Source: Amycolatopsis tucumanensis
GTDB taxonomy: Bacteria > Actinomycetota > Actinomycetes > Mycobacteriales > Pseudonocardiaceae
Reading direction: 5' to 3'
DNA length: 64,000 nt
Assembly: GCF_021654135.1 (NCBI RefSeq)
Contig: NZ_JAKGSD010000002.1
Coordinates: 62,001-126,000 of the forward strand
Position numbers and translations under genes: made by a program. Each line of letters starts with the position of its first letter. Within the stretch, counting starts at the first letter, position 1. The notes beneath the pieces are model-generated. The model did no database searches, was not told the DNA's origin, and saw only the letters and a list, made by a program, of their open reading frames with translations. Shown piece after piece: positions 1 to 7,342 of this stretch.

Positions 1-42
1 GACGGCCGACGCACCGACGACCTTGAGCTCCTGTTTGTTCAT
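1..42 (-). CDS. N-terminus of an unidentified divergent gene (cut by window edge)
   Basis: An ATG on the minus strand at 42-40 follows a clear GAGGAG ribosome site at about 47-54 and opens a frame that runs off the left edge (MNKQELKVVGASAV). Only 14 residues are visible, too few to name a family. It is divergent from the hydratase at 197, and the 154-bp gap between them carries a 23-bp palindrome, so the two are probably co-regulated. Confidence 0.6.
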   Translation of the reverse strand, partial: MNKQELKVVGASAV

Positions 43-134
43 CGACGGTCTCCTCGAGCCAGCCGTGCCGCCCGCCACGTCGCGGGCGGCGGTTTGGAGC
101 GACCGTAGGGCCGGTTGTGGCGGGAACAACGCAC

Positions 135-157
135 CCGTTTCCGGTGGCCGGAAACGG
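135..157. promoter_or_regulatory. Perfect 10-3-10 palindrome in a divergent promoter
   Basis: The arms CCGTTTCCGG and CCGGAAACGG are perfect inverted repeats around the spacer TGG. The inner 17 bases (138-154, TTTCCGGTGGCCGGAAA) match 11 of 17 positions of the GGTCCGGTGAGCGGACC element found repeatedly between 14.8 and 32.6 kb, including the TCCG-N5-CGGA core. It lies between a leftward gene and the hydratase of a meta-cleavage pathway. An operator for an IclR-type regulator is the likely role; this is inference. Confidence 0.6.
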
Positions 158-196
158 CGGATGGTGTTACCTGGCCGAAACGTCCACAGTGGCATC

Positions 197-970
197 ATGA
201 CCGTGACTACGTGGACAGTCGAGCGGGCCGTGGAGGAACTGCGCGCGGCGGAGACCGGGCGCACCGCCCGCCGTCCCATCACCGACGACTGGCCGGAACT
301 CGACGTCGCCACCGCCTACCAGGTGCAGACGGAGTTCGTGGCCGCCCGCGGCGAACGGGTGATCGGTGTCAAGCTGGGCCTCACGTCCCACGCCAAACAG
401 CAGCGGATGGGCATCGACGCGCCTCTCACCGGCTGGCTCACCGACGGCATGGTCCTCGCCGCAGACGCCCGGGTCCCGGTCGGCGAGCTGATCCACCCCC
501 GGGTCGAACCGGAGATCGTCTTCACCCTGGGTGCCCGCCTGCAAGGCCCCGGCGTCACCCCGGCGACCGCCATGGCCGCGGTCCGCACCGTCTCGGCCGG
601 GCTCGAGGTGATCGACAGCCGCTACCGCGACTTCCGCTTCACCTTGCCCGACGTGATCGCCGACAACGCGTCGTCGGCCCGTTTCGTCATCGGCGACGTG
701 ACCCGCGATCCCCGCGAACTCGACCTCGGCCTGGAGGCCTGCGTGCTGCGCGAAGCAGGCGAGGTCGTCGACACCGCCACCGGCGCGGCGGTCCAGGGCC
801 ACCCGGCCAACGCGCTGGCGCTGGCCGCCAACGCACTCGCCGACCGCGGCCTCGCCCTCGAAGAAGGGTGGCTCGTCCTCACCGGCGGCCTCACCGACGC
901 GGTGCCCTTCCGCCCCGGCCACCCGATCACCGCGGAGTTCACCCACCTCGGCAGCGTCACGGTCGGCTGA
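197..970 (+). CDS. 2-keto-4-pentenoate hydratase / 2-oxo-3-hexenedioate decarboxylase family protein
   Basis: This 257-residue protein belongs to the MhpD/DmpE-DmpH fold, which hydrates 2-hydroxypenta-2,4-dienoate-type products of aromatic meta-cleavage or decarboxylates oxalocrotonate. Supporting stretches are VIGVKLGLTS near residue 53, HPRVEPEIVF near 100, the central GLEVIDSRY segment near 135, and VQGHPANALALAANAL near 200. The ATG at 197 gives the usual family N-terminus; an in-frame ATG at 161 would add 12 residues and overlap the operator. The gene stands alone and is followed by a strong hairpin. It could serve as the lower-pathway step for the LigB dioxygenase and hydrolases at 24.9-28.9 kb, and it carries a related operator. 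Hydratase versus decarboxylase cannot be settled by eye. Confidence 0.88.
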   Translation: MTVTTWTVERAVEELRAAETGRTARRPITDDWPELDVATAYQVQTEFVAARGERVIGVKLGLTSHAKQQRMGIDAPLTGWLTDGMVLAADARVPVGELIHPRVEPEIVFTLGARLQGPGVTPATAMAAVRTVSAGLEVIDSRYRDFRFTLPDVIADNASSARFVIGDVTRDPRELDLGLEACVLREAGEVVDTATGAAVQGHPANALALAANALADRGLALEEGWLVLTGGLTDAVPFRPGHPITAEFTHLGSVTVG

Positions 971-1132
971 CCACAACCCGGTCCTCGTCTGCCTCGCGGT
1001 GGTCGTCGCGGTCAGCGTGTGCCACGCGACGCTGCTCAGCGTGATCACCGTGATCCTCGCCCCCGAGCCGACGCGGCCGTCCCGCGTTCGGTCCCACAGC
1101 GGAACGGCTGCCGCACACGCCCAGTAGCCCGG

Positions 1133-1174
1133 CGCGCGGCTCCGCCCACCGGGAACTCCGGGCGGAGCCGCGCG
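1133..1174 (+). terminator. Strong hairpin terminator
   Basis: A perfect 15-bp stem (1133-1147 with 1160-1174) has a 12-base loop, followed 13 bases later by GGTTTTCCC. It closes the hydratase transcript and lies just before the convergent 3' end of the oxidoreductase at 1233. The bases 971-1130 encode no supported gene; one frame is hydrophobic but has no start. Confidence 0.6.
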
Positions 1175-1232
1175 GCGGCCGCGTGGTTTTCCCTTCCCCG
1201 ACAAGCCATTTCGAGGGAGATGCCGCCGCCGA

Positions 1233-2159
1233 TCAGATTGTGAGGACGAGTTTGCCTTGGAGGTGACCGTGGTCGAGCAGCCGGTGTGCGTCGGCGATGC
1301 GTTCGAACGGGAACGTCTCCTGCACGTGGACTTGGAGCTTGCCCTGTTCGGCGAGTTCGGCGAGTCCTCGCAGGGCGACTGGGTCCGGGTCGACCGCGAT
1401 GCCGCTGAAGCGCATGCCGGCCGCCTCGTATTCGGCGGCGAGTTCCGTGTCCTCGTCGGCGACCGCTGTCACCAGGTGCCCGCCTGGGCGGAGCACTCGG
1501 AGTGAGCGTTTGCCGGTGTCGCCGCCGAGCGTGTCGAGCACGACGTCGATGTCCCGGACGGTCTCGGTGAAGTCGACCGCGGTGTAGTCGATCACTTCGT
1601 CGGCGCCGAGTCCCTCGACGAACTCCCGCTTGCTCCCGCTGGCGGTCGTGATCACGTGCGCGCCGAGTGCTTTCGCGAGCTGGATCGCGACGTGGCCGAC
1701 TCCACCGCCCCCGCCGTGGATCAGGACGCGGTCGCCCTCGGTCACGCCGGCGAGGTCGACGAGGCCCTGCCACGCTGTCAGTCCGACCACCGGTAGCGCC
1801 GCTGCCTCGGTGTGCGAGAGTGACGCCGGCTTGCGCGCCAGATGCAACGCCGGCGCTGCGACGATTTCGGCGTAGGCGTTGGCCGCCCGGGGAAACAGCG
1901 GCATGCCGAACACTTCGTCGCCGGGCCGCCACCGCCACGTCAGCGCTTGTTCGACCACGCCGCTGATGTCCCAGCCGAGGACGAACGGCGGCCGGCCGAG
2001 CAGCGGGAACTCGCCGGCGCGCAGGCGCGCCTCCAGCGGGTTCAGCCCGATCGCCTTGACCCGGACGAGCACCTCGGTCGGCAAGGCGCGGGGCTCGGGC
2101 GTGTCCACGATGGTGAGCACCTCGGGACCGCCGAACTGCTGCTGGGTGATGGCTCGCAT
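1233..2159 (-). CDS. NADPH:quinone oxidoreductase / zinc-independent MDR alcohol dehydrogenase-like
   Basis: This 308-residue protein belongs to the medium-chain dehydrogenase/reductase family, quinone-reductase branch. The N-terminal GroES-like domain opens with MRAITQQQFGGPEVL, and the Rossmann domain carries HGGGGGVGHVAIQLAKALGA near residue 140, with LRPGGHLVTA near 230. Structural-zinc cysteines are absent, as in quinone reductases. The ATG at 2159 has an AGGAGAG site just upstream. It is divergent from the araC-type gene at 2296, and the promoter gap contains the candidate AraC site at 2261-2273. The natural substrate is unknown. Confidence 0.85.
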   Translation of the reverse strand: MRAITQQQFGGPEVLTIVDTPEPRALPTEVLVRVKAIGLNPLEARLRAGEFPLLGRPPFVLGWDISGVVEQALTWRWRPGDEVFGMPLFPRAANAYAEIVAAPALHLARKPASLSHTEAAALPVVGLTAWQGLVDLAGVTEGDRVLIHGGGGGVGHVAIQLAKALGAHVITTASGSKREFVEGLGADEVIDYTAVDFTETVRDIDVVLDTLGGDTGKRSLRVLRPGGHLVTAVADEDTELAAEYEAAGMRFSGIAVDPDPVALRGLAELAEQGKLQVHVQETFPFERIADAHRLLDHGHLQGKLVLTI

Positions 2160-2260
2160 GACTCTCCTGGTTCGGGGTGTGCGGACGGAAGCGCCGCCTT
2201 TCCACCTCGACGATGACCGTTTCAACGACGGCGTACCACCGGTGTCGCGACAGAAAATCC

Positions 2261-2273
2261 CGGTAACCCGCCA
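2261..2273 (-). promoter_or_regulatory. Candidate AraC operator, copy 1
   Basis: On the minus strand this reads TGGCGGGTTACCG and points toward the oxidoreductase. The 12-mer TGGCGGGTTACC recurs on the plus strand at 3081-3092 before the acyl-CoA ligase, with further similarity on both sides (a TAACC/TAGCC block upstream, an ATT and a CTG downstream). The two copies bracket the araC gene, each upstream of a different transcription unit. Confidence 0.5.
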
Positions 2274-2295
2274 AACGCGGTTAGGCTGAGTACCC

Positions 2296-3072
2296 ATGAG
2301 CGAACCTGTCGGCGAGCCGGTGTTCTGGACCGACGATTCGGCGGTCTGCGAGCCCCTGGCCCACGGCGCGGACGTCTCCGCGCACTTCCACGACTTCGGG
2401 CAGCTCAGGTACGCCGCTTCCGGAGCGCTGGTCACGACGACCCAGGTCGGCACCTGGGTGGCGCCGGCGAGCCGGATCACCTGGGTGCCCCCGTTCCACG
2501 TACACAGCAGTCGCTCGTACGGCGAGACCGATGTCCGGTTGCTCCGGGTTCCGGCGGAACTGGCCGAGCGACTGCCGACGGAACCCTCGGTGTTCGTTGC
2601 CAGTGCGCTGATGCGCGAGGCCTACCTGGCCTTGCTCAGCGAGCACGACCCGGCCGACAGCCCCCGCGCGGATCTGTTGCTCGAGGTCGTCATCGCGGAG
2701 CTCGCTCGCGCCCGGCGGGAACCACTGCGTCTCCCGGAGCCGAGCGACACCCGCCTCAAGGCCGTCACCGACCTGCTGCACGCCGACCCGGCCAGTCCGG
2801 CGACCCTGGCGGAGCTGGGGCACCGAACCGGCTCGAGCGAACGAACCCTCAGCAGGCTGTTCGGCAGTGAACTGTCGATGAGCTTTCGCCAGTGGCGCAC
2901 GCTGCTGCGCATTCAGCGGGCACTGCTCGAACTCGGCGGAGGCGCCTCGGTCACCGACACGGCGATACGACTGGGCTGGGCAAACCCGAGCAGCTTCATC
3001 GAAGCCTTCACCGATCTCGTCGGCCAGACACCCGGTCACTACCGCACTACGGCCCGCGCAACTCGAGAGTAG
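2296..3072 (+). CDS. AraC family transcriptional regulator
   Basis: This 258-residue protein has a cupin-like N-terminal sensor half (HFHDFGQLRYAASGAL near residue 31, then WVPPFHVHS) and a C-terminal double helix-turn-helix. The latter begins LAELGHRTGSSERTLSRLF near residue 170 and ends with the family signature FIEAFTDLVGQTPGHYR. The layout is that of AraC regulators that sense a small aromatic or similar ligand. The gene is divergent from the quinone oxidoreductase and is followed after 79 bp by the ligase operon. Matching 12-bp sites lie before both neighbours, so it probably controls both. The inducer is not predictable. Confidence 0.88.
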   Translation: MSEPVGEPVFWTDDSAVCEPLAHGADVSAHFHDFGQLRYAASGALVTTTQVGTWVAPASRITWVPPFHVHSSRSYGETDVRLLRVPAELAERLPTEPSVFVASALMREAYLALLSEHDPADSPRADLLLEVVIAELARARREPLRLPEPSDTRLKAVTDLLHADPASPATLAELGHRTGSSERTLSRLFGSELSMSFRQWRTLLRIQRALLELGGGASVTDTAIRLGWANPSSFIEAFTDLVGQTPGHYRTTARATRE

Positions 3073-3080
3073 CCTCAGCG

Positions 3081-3094
3081 TGGCGGGTTACCCG
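3081..3094 (+). promoter_or_regulatory. Candidate AraC operator, copy 2
   Basis: TGGCGGGTTACCCG lies 58 bases before the acyl-CoA ligase start, in the same orientation relative to its gene as the copy at 2261-2273. Shared surrounding bases suggest a duplicated or conserved activator site, not a chance match. Confidence 0.5.
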
Positions 3095-3151
3095 TAATTG
3101 CTGGCGAAATATCGGTGGCACGTCCGCCGAGTCACCGCCCATCGTTGAGGC

Positions 3152-4747
3152 ATGTCCCATCCCGTCCACGAGCACAGCGCTTCCGCTTCGGCGACAGCCG
3201 CAACGGCCTCCTCCGGGGTGACGCTGGGTGACCTGATCGTGCAGGCACTCACCCGGCACAGCTCGTCCGAGGCCTTCGTCGCCGGTGACCGGCGGCTGAC
3301 TTACGTCCAGGTCCGAGATCTCGTCTCGCAGTACGTGGCCGCGCTGGCCCAACGCGGAGTGGGGCTCGGAGCGGGCGTCACCATGCTCAGTCCGAACATG
3401 CCCGAGTCATGGATCGTCCAGGCCGCGACGTACCTCTTGGGCGCGCGCTTCACCGGTCTTCAGGCCCTGGCCTCGGTCGAGGACCACATCGTCGTCTGCG
3501 AGGACGCGGAAGCCACGGTGCTGGTGGTGACCGCGCCCCTGGAGGAGCACGGGCGCCAGGTCCTCGCCGAGGTCGGCTCGCTGAGACACCTGATGGTGAT
3601 CCCGGCTGCGGGTGGCCTGCCCGAGGGCGAGTCCTACGCAGTTCGACCACTTGTTCCCGGTCCGGCCACCGAGACGGACCTCGCGTGGCTGCAGTACACC
3701 GGCGGGACGACCGGTAGGCCCAAGGGCGTGATGCAGCCTCATCGGTCGATGGTGCAGATGGTCTGTGCGCACATGGCCGATTTCGAACAGCCGCACTTGC
3801 CGCGGTACTTGGCCCCGGCTCCGCTTACCCATGCCGCCGGGCTCGGTGTACTCCCGACGCTGCTTCGTGGGGGCACCGTCGTGATCGAGCAGGGTTTCGA
3901 TCCCGGCCGATTCCTCGACATCATCGAGGCAGAACGCATCAACTGCGTCACCGGCATTCCGACGATGATCTACACGCTGCTGGACGAGGAGCGCCCGGAG
4001 ACGAGAGACCTGTCCAGCCTCGAGGTGATCTGGTACGCCACCGGGCCGATGTCTCCGGTGCGCCTGGCCGAGGCTCGTGAGCGCATCGGTCCGGTCTTTT
4101 CCCAGATATACGGGCAGACGGAGTCGACCGGCATCGGGACGGTCCTGCCCAAGGCCGCGCACGAGACCGCGAGCCTGGAGCGGCTTGCCTCCTGTGGTCG
4201 TCCCGTGGTCGGCAACCGCGTCAGGCTGATCGATGAGGACGGTCACGACGTTCCCGTGGGCGAGGTGGGCGAGATCGCCATGCGCAACCGCGGCGTCATG
4301 CTCGGCTACCGGAACCTTCCCGAGGAGACGGAGGCAGCGCTCAAGGGCGGCTGGCTGCACACCGGAGATCTCGCCCGCCAGGACGACGAGGGCCCGCTCT
4401 ACATCATCGACCGAAAGAAAGACATGATCATCTCCGGCGGCTTCAACATCTACGCGAGCGAAGTCGAGGCCGCTCTGGCAGGGCACCCCTCGGTCGGCTC
4501 GGCGGCGGTGATCGGCGTGCCCGACGACAGGTGGGGCGAGATCGTCACCGCGTTCGTGGTCGCGCGCCCTGGGCAGGACGTCGACGTCCTCGCCCTCCAG
4601 TCCTTCGTGAAGCAGGTCAAGGGCTCGATGTATTCGCCCAAGAAGGTCGTGGTCGTCGACTCGCTTCCCCAGACGCCGGTGGGAAAAGTGGACAAGAAAG
4701 CGTTGCGCGCACCCTATTGGAGCGACCCGGCGCGCAAAGTCAACTGA
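3152..4747 (+). CDS. AMP-dependent acyl-CoA synthetase (long- or medium-chain/aryl-CoA ligase)
   Basis: This 531-residue adenylate-forming enzyme activates a carboxylic acid to its CoA thioester via an acyl-adenylate. It shows the P-loop motif YTGGTTGRPKGVM near residue 185, APLTHAAG near 227, the adenine motif IYGQTES near 320, GWLHTGDLARQDDEG near 400, the hinge DRKKDMIISGGFNIYASEVE near 425, and the catalytic-lysine motif PQTPVGKVDKKALR near the C-terminus. It leads an operon with an amidohydrolase and an SDR. A substrate such as a cyclic or aromatic acid is plausible but unproven. Confidence 0.92.
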   Translation: MSHPVHEHSASASATAATASSGVTLGDLIVQALTRHSSSEAFVAGDRRLTYVQVRDLVSQYVAALAQRGVGLGAGVTMLSPNMPESWIVQAATYLLGARFTGLQALASVEDHIVVCEDAEATVLVVTAPLEEHGRQVLAEVGSLRHLMVIPAAGGLPEGESYAVRPLVPGPATETDLAWLQYTGGTTGRPKGVMQPHRSMVQMVCAHMADFEQPHLPRYLAPAPLTHAAGLGVLPTLLRGGTVVIEQGFDPGRFLDIIEAERINCVTGIPTMIYTLLDEERPETRDLSSLEVIWYATGPMSPVRLAEARERIGPVFSQIYGQTESTGIGTVLPKAAHETASLERLASCGRPVVGNRVRLIDEDGHDVPVGEVGEIAMRNRGVMLGYRNLPEETEAALKGGWLHTGDLARQDDEGPLYIIDRKKDMIISGGFNIYASEVEAALAGHPSVGSAAVIGVPDDRWGEIVTAFVVARPGQDVDVLALQSFVKQVKGSMYSPKKVVVVDSLPQTPVGKVDKKALRAPYWSDPARKVN

Positions 4748-4791
4748 TACTCCCACATCTTCCGCCAACCAGTCACGAAAGGTACACAGCA

Positions 4792-5676
4792 TTGACGACA
4801 CCGCCACCCCGGCTGATCGACTTCCACTCCCACTGGGGCACCGAGCGAGGCTGGAAGGGGAGCCCGTACGAGACCGCCGAGGACCGGGAGGCCCTGCGGG
4901 GCTACTTCAAGTGGGGCATGAACTTCGTCAGCGACGACGAGCAAGCAGCGCAGTTCCGTCAGGCCAACGCCAAGGTGATGCTCGACTTCGCGTTCACCTA
5001 CAAGATGGATGCCGGTGCGCTACGAGATCAGCACGACTACGCCTTCGACTTCGCTCACAAGCACCCCGACGTCGTGCTCGGCAACTGGATCGGCATCGAC
5101 CCGACGCAGCCCGCTCACGTCAAGGAGCTCGAGCGCTGCCTGAGTGAGGAACCCGGACTGATCGGGCTGACGGTTCACTCGTTCACCCCGGCCGGCCCAC
5201 CAGACCAGCCGGAATGGGAGAACTGCCTCAACCTGTGCATCGAGGCCAACCGTCCGGTGTTGGTTCATGTGGGCATGTCCGCGACCGGCGCCGGAACCCG
5301 TGGCGGTATGGGCATCACACTCGAGGGCTGCCACCCCCGGTACGTCGACCGCATCGCAGCGACTCATCCCGACCTGAACGTGATCGCCGCGCGGGTGGCG
5401 TGGCCCTGGCAGTCAGAGATGATCGCAGTCGCACTCCACAAGGCGAACGTCTGGATGGAGCTCCACGGCTGGTCTCCGCGCTACTTCCCCGACGAACTCA
5501 AGCGCGAGATCGGCAAACGGCTCCGCAAGCGGGTGTTCTTCGGCGCCGACTACCCGATGCTCAGCCACGAACGGCTGGTGGAGGAGTGGCGCGAGCAGGG
5601 CTTCTCGTCGGACGTCCTCGACGACGTGTTCTCGGGCAACGCCGAATCGTTCCTTACCTCAATCCGAGTCGAGTGA
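4792..5676 (+). CDS. Amidohydrolase-2 family (ACMSD/resorcylate decarboxylase-like) protein
   Basis: This 294-residue TIM-barrel metal-dependent protein matches the Amidohydrolase_2 family, whose members decarboxylate or hydrolyse aromatic-pathway acids. The metal-binding HxH is in DFHSHWG at the N-terminus; HVGMSATGAGTRGG lies near residue 160, and the late acid is in FFGADYPML near 250. I chose the TTG start at 4792 because a GAAAGG site lies 9 bases upstream and the HxH then begins near residue 12. It follows the ligase by 44 bp and overlaps the SDR start by one base, so it is co-translated. The exact reaction is unknown. Confidence 0.8.
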   Translation: MTTPPPRLIDFHSHWGTERGWKGSPYETAEDREALRGYFKWGMNFVSDDEQAAQFRQANAKVMLDFAFTYKMDAGALRDQHDYAFDFAHKHPDVVLGNWIGIDPTQPAHVKELERCLSEEPGLIGLTVHSFTPAGPPDQPEWENCLNLCIEANRPVLVHVGMSATGAGTRGGMGITLEGCHPRYVDRIAATHPDLNVIAARVAWPWQSEMIAVALHKANVWMELHGWSPRYFPDELKREIGKRLRKRVFFGADYPMLSHERLVEEWREQGFSSDVLDDVFSGNAESFLTSIRVE

Positions 5677-6479
5677 TGGACCTGGGACTGACCGGGAAGG
5701 TGGCCATCGTGGGCGGTGGCAGCGATGGCCTGGGCTTCGCGATCGCCGATCGCCTGTTGCGTGAAGGCGCCTTCGTCACGATCTTCGCGCGTCGCGCGGA
5801 GAAGATCTCGGCCGCCGCGGATCAACTGGCCGGCAGGTACGGCCAGGATCGGGTCCTCGGGCTTGCCGCCGATTGCTCGGTCGACGCCGACCTCGAGCGG
5901 GTCACGGCCGAAACGCTCGCGCGGTTCGGTGCGGCTGTCCACGTCCTGGTCACCAACGACGGTGGACCGCCGATCCGCCGGATCTCGGAACTCACCGACG
6001 ACGTGTGGCTGCAAGCGTTCGCACGCCACTTCTTCTACGTTGTCCGGTCCGTGCGAGCGACGCTGCCGCACATGACGGCCGAAGGGGGCAGCATCCTCAA
6101 CGTCGTCTCGGGTGTCGTCGAGCGCCCGGCCGTCGGCATGGCGGCGCCCGTGGCGGTGTGGTCCGCGGTGATCGGTTACGCCAAGACCCTGGCCTTGGAG
6201 GTCGGGAAGCACGACATCACCGTCAACACCCTGTTGTCCGGCTACTTCGACACCCCGCTGCTGGGCAGGACGCTCGACAGGCAGCCGGAACTCTCCAAGG
6301 CTCGCCTGGGGAGCGGGTTGCCGATGGGACGCATCGGGGAGCCCCGCGAGTTCGCCGACGTGGCCGGTGCGCTCGTGTCACCGAACCTGAGATTCGTCAC
6401 CGGCGCGGTCATTCCCGTCGACGGCGGGGCCGGTATCGGGATGGGCGCGAGCTTCGATTCGCCGACCACCTCGGAGTGA
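5676..6479 (+). CDS. Short-chain dehydrogenase/reductase with non-canonical active site
   Basis: This 267-residue SDR-fold protein has a Rossmann nucleotide motif altered to GGGSDGLG (residues 13-20; usual TGxxxGxG), an ND-GG segment in place of NNAG near 94, and a Ser at 145. Where the catalytic Tyr and Lys should sit (about 158 and 162) there are Pro and Trp, so YxxxK is absent; the end still shows the typical VTGAVIPVDGG. It overlaps the amidohydrolase stop by one base. It may be a cofactor-binding or isomerase-like member, or use displaced Tyr168/Lys170. SDR fold is confident; catalysis is doubtful. Confidence 0.82.
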   Translation: MDLGLTGKVAIVGGGSDGLGFAIADRLLREGAFVTIFARRAEKISAAADQLAGRYGQDRVLGLAADCSVDADLERVTAETLARFGAAVHVLVTNDGGPPIRRISELTDDVWLQAFARHFFYVVRSVRATLPHMTAEGGSILNVVSGVVERPAVGMAAPVAVWSAVIGYAKTLALEVGKHDITVNTLLSGYFDTPLLGRTLDRQPELSKARLGSGLPMGRIGEPREFADVAGALVSPNLRFVTGAVIPVDGGAGIGMGASFDSPTTSE

Positions 6480-6639
6480 CCGTCTCCGGCGCTGAGGCAA
6501 TTCGGACCGTGCTGCCCACGCAACACGCTCGTGCCTGTGGCCCGTCCGCGGGATGGTCCCGGCACCGGGTTCGCAGCAGTCATCGGGCCGAGCAAGTCGA
6601 GCCGGCTCCCGGAGGACTACGGCTGTCCTCGGTCAGGGT

Positions 6640-6960
6640 GATGCCGGGACATCGATCCACGACGCGATGTCCCGGCACCGGCAGGTCGGCCCGCCTGCCC
6701 GTCGAGAAGGGCGGGTGAATGTCCAGCAGCGCGTTCGGCACCGGCCTGCCGTCGCGGTCGCTCACCCGGCCGGTGATGAACAGCGGGGTGCCGGGCAGCC
6801 CTTCGGAATGTCCTCGCCGAAAGCGAGCGCGGGTGATCCGTCGATGTGGAAGGGGCCCAGCACCGTCGCCGGAGTCGCCGCGGGCGAGAACCGGTTGTTC
6901 AGCTGCACCACATGCGCAGGCGGCCAGGGCAGAACGACTGGCCCGGCTCGCCAAGGACCG
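6640..6960 (-). pseudogene. Decayed intradiol (catechol/hydroxyquinol 1,2-) dioxygenase
   Basis: The minus strand encodes recognisable pieces of the intradiol dioxygenase family: QLNNRFSPAATPATVLGPF followed by HIDGSPALAFGEDIPKG (about 6910-6803), then in another frame LPGTPLFITGRVSDRDG and RPVPNALLDI (to about 6718). One missing base separates the halves. The iron-ligand half (Tyr, Tyr, His, His region) has been replaced by unrelated sequence, so the gene is dead. The frames overlapping this area on the plus strand look like shadows. It marks an earlier ortho-cleavage gene lost from the locus. Confidence 0.65.
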
Positions 6961-7121
6961 CGCAGCCCGCACGACGAAGTACGCGGACGTTTCCGCGCTC
7001 AGCATGTAGTTCGAATCGGCGTTGGCCCACCTCGCGGCCGAGCAGGGCTTCGGCCTACATGCAGCACGGCCTCGCCCAGTCGCTGGGCGAGGCCGTGCTG
7101 CCGGGATCACCTGAACCGACC

Positions 7122-7292
7122 TGAAGCACTCTCAATTTCGCATCGCAGGTCCACAGCGCGGTGGAGGGTCAGGGGACCTTACTCGAACTCCGGGAAGCGT
7201 CCCGCGCGGACGGCAGGCAGGTCACGGTCTCGGTCGCCGACGCGGCCGGGAAGGAGGCCACCGCGGCGTTCGTCTGGTTCGTCTTCGGCTGA
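7122..7292 (+). pseudogene. C-terminal fragment of a secreted or Ig-like repeat protein
   Basis: A 56-codon frame bounded upstream by TGA, without a start, ends VTVSVADAAGKEATAAFVW. Its pattern of alternating small and beta-branched residues resembles the last strand of a bacterial Ig/He-PIG domain. No upstream portion was recognised in 6960-7120. I regard it as a truncated remnant; the rest of 6480-7342 holds only this and the intradiol fragment. Confidence 0.35.
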
Positions 7293-7301
7293 CCCGAAGA
7301 A

Positions 7302-7333
7302 GCGGTGCCACCCCAGGGACGGGGTGGCACCGC
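7302..7333. terminator. Bidirectional hairpin
   Basis: A perfect 13-bp stem (7302-7314 with 7321-7333) with a 6-base loop lies just past the stop at 7343 of the leftward hydrolase gene and ten bases after the rightward fragment. No T-run is evident, which is common in high-GC genomes. Confidence 0.5.
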
Positions 7334-7342
7334 CGCCCACGG

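Noticed and set aside
971..1130. Hydrophobic frame after the hydratase, about 50 codons, possibly a transporter tail
   Set aside because: It has one or two plausible spans but no start codon, ribosome site or family motif, so it is left as unassigned sequence before the terminator.
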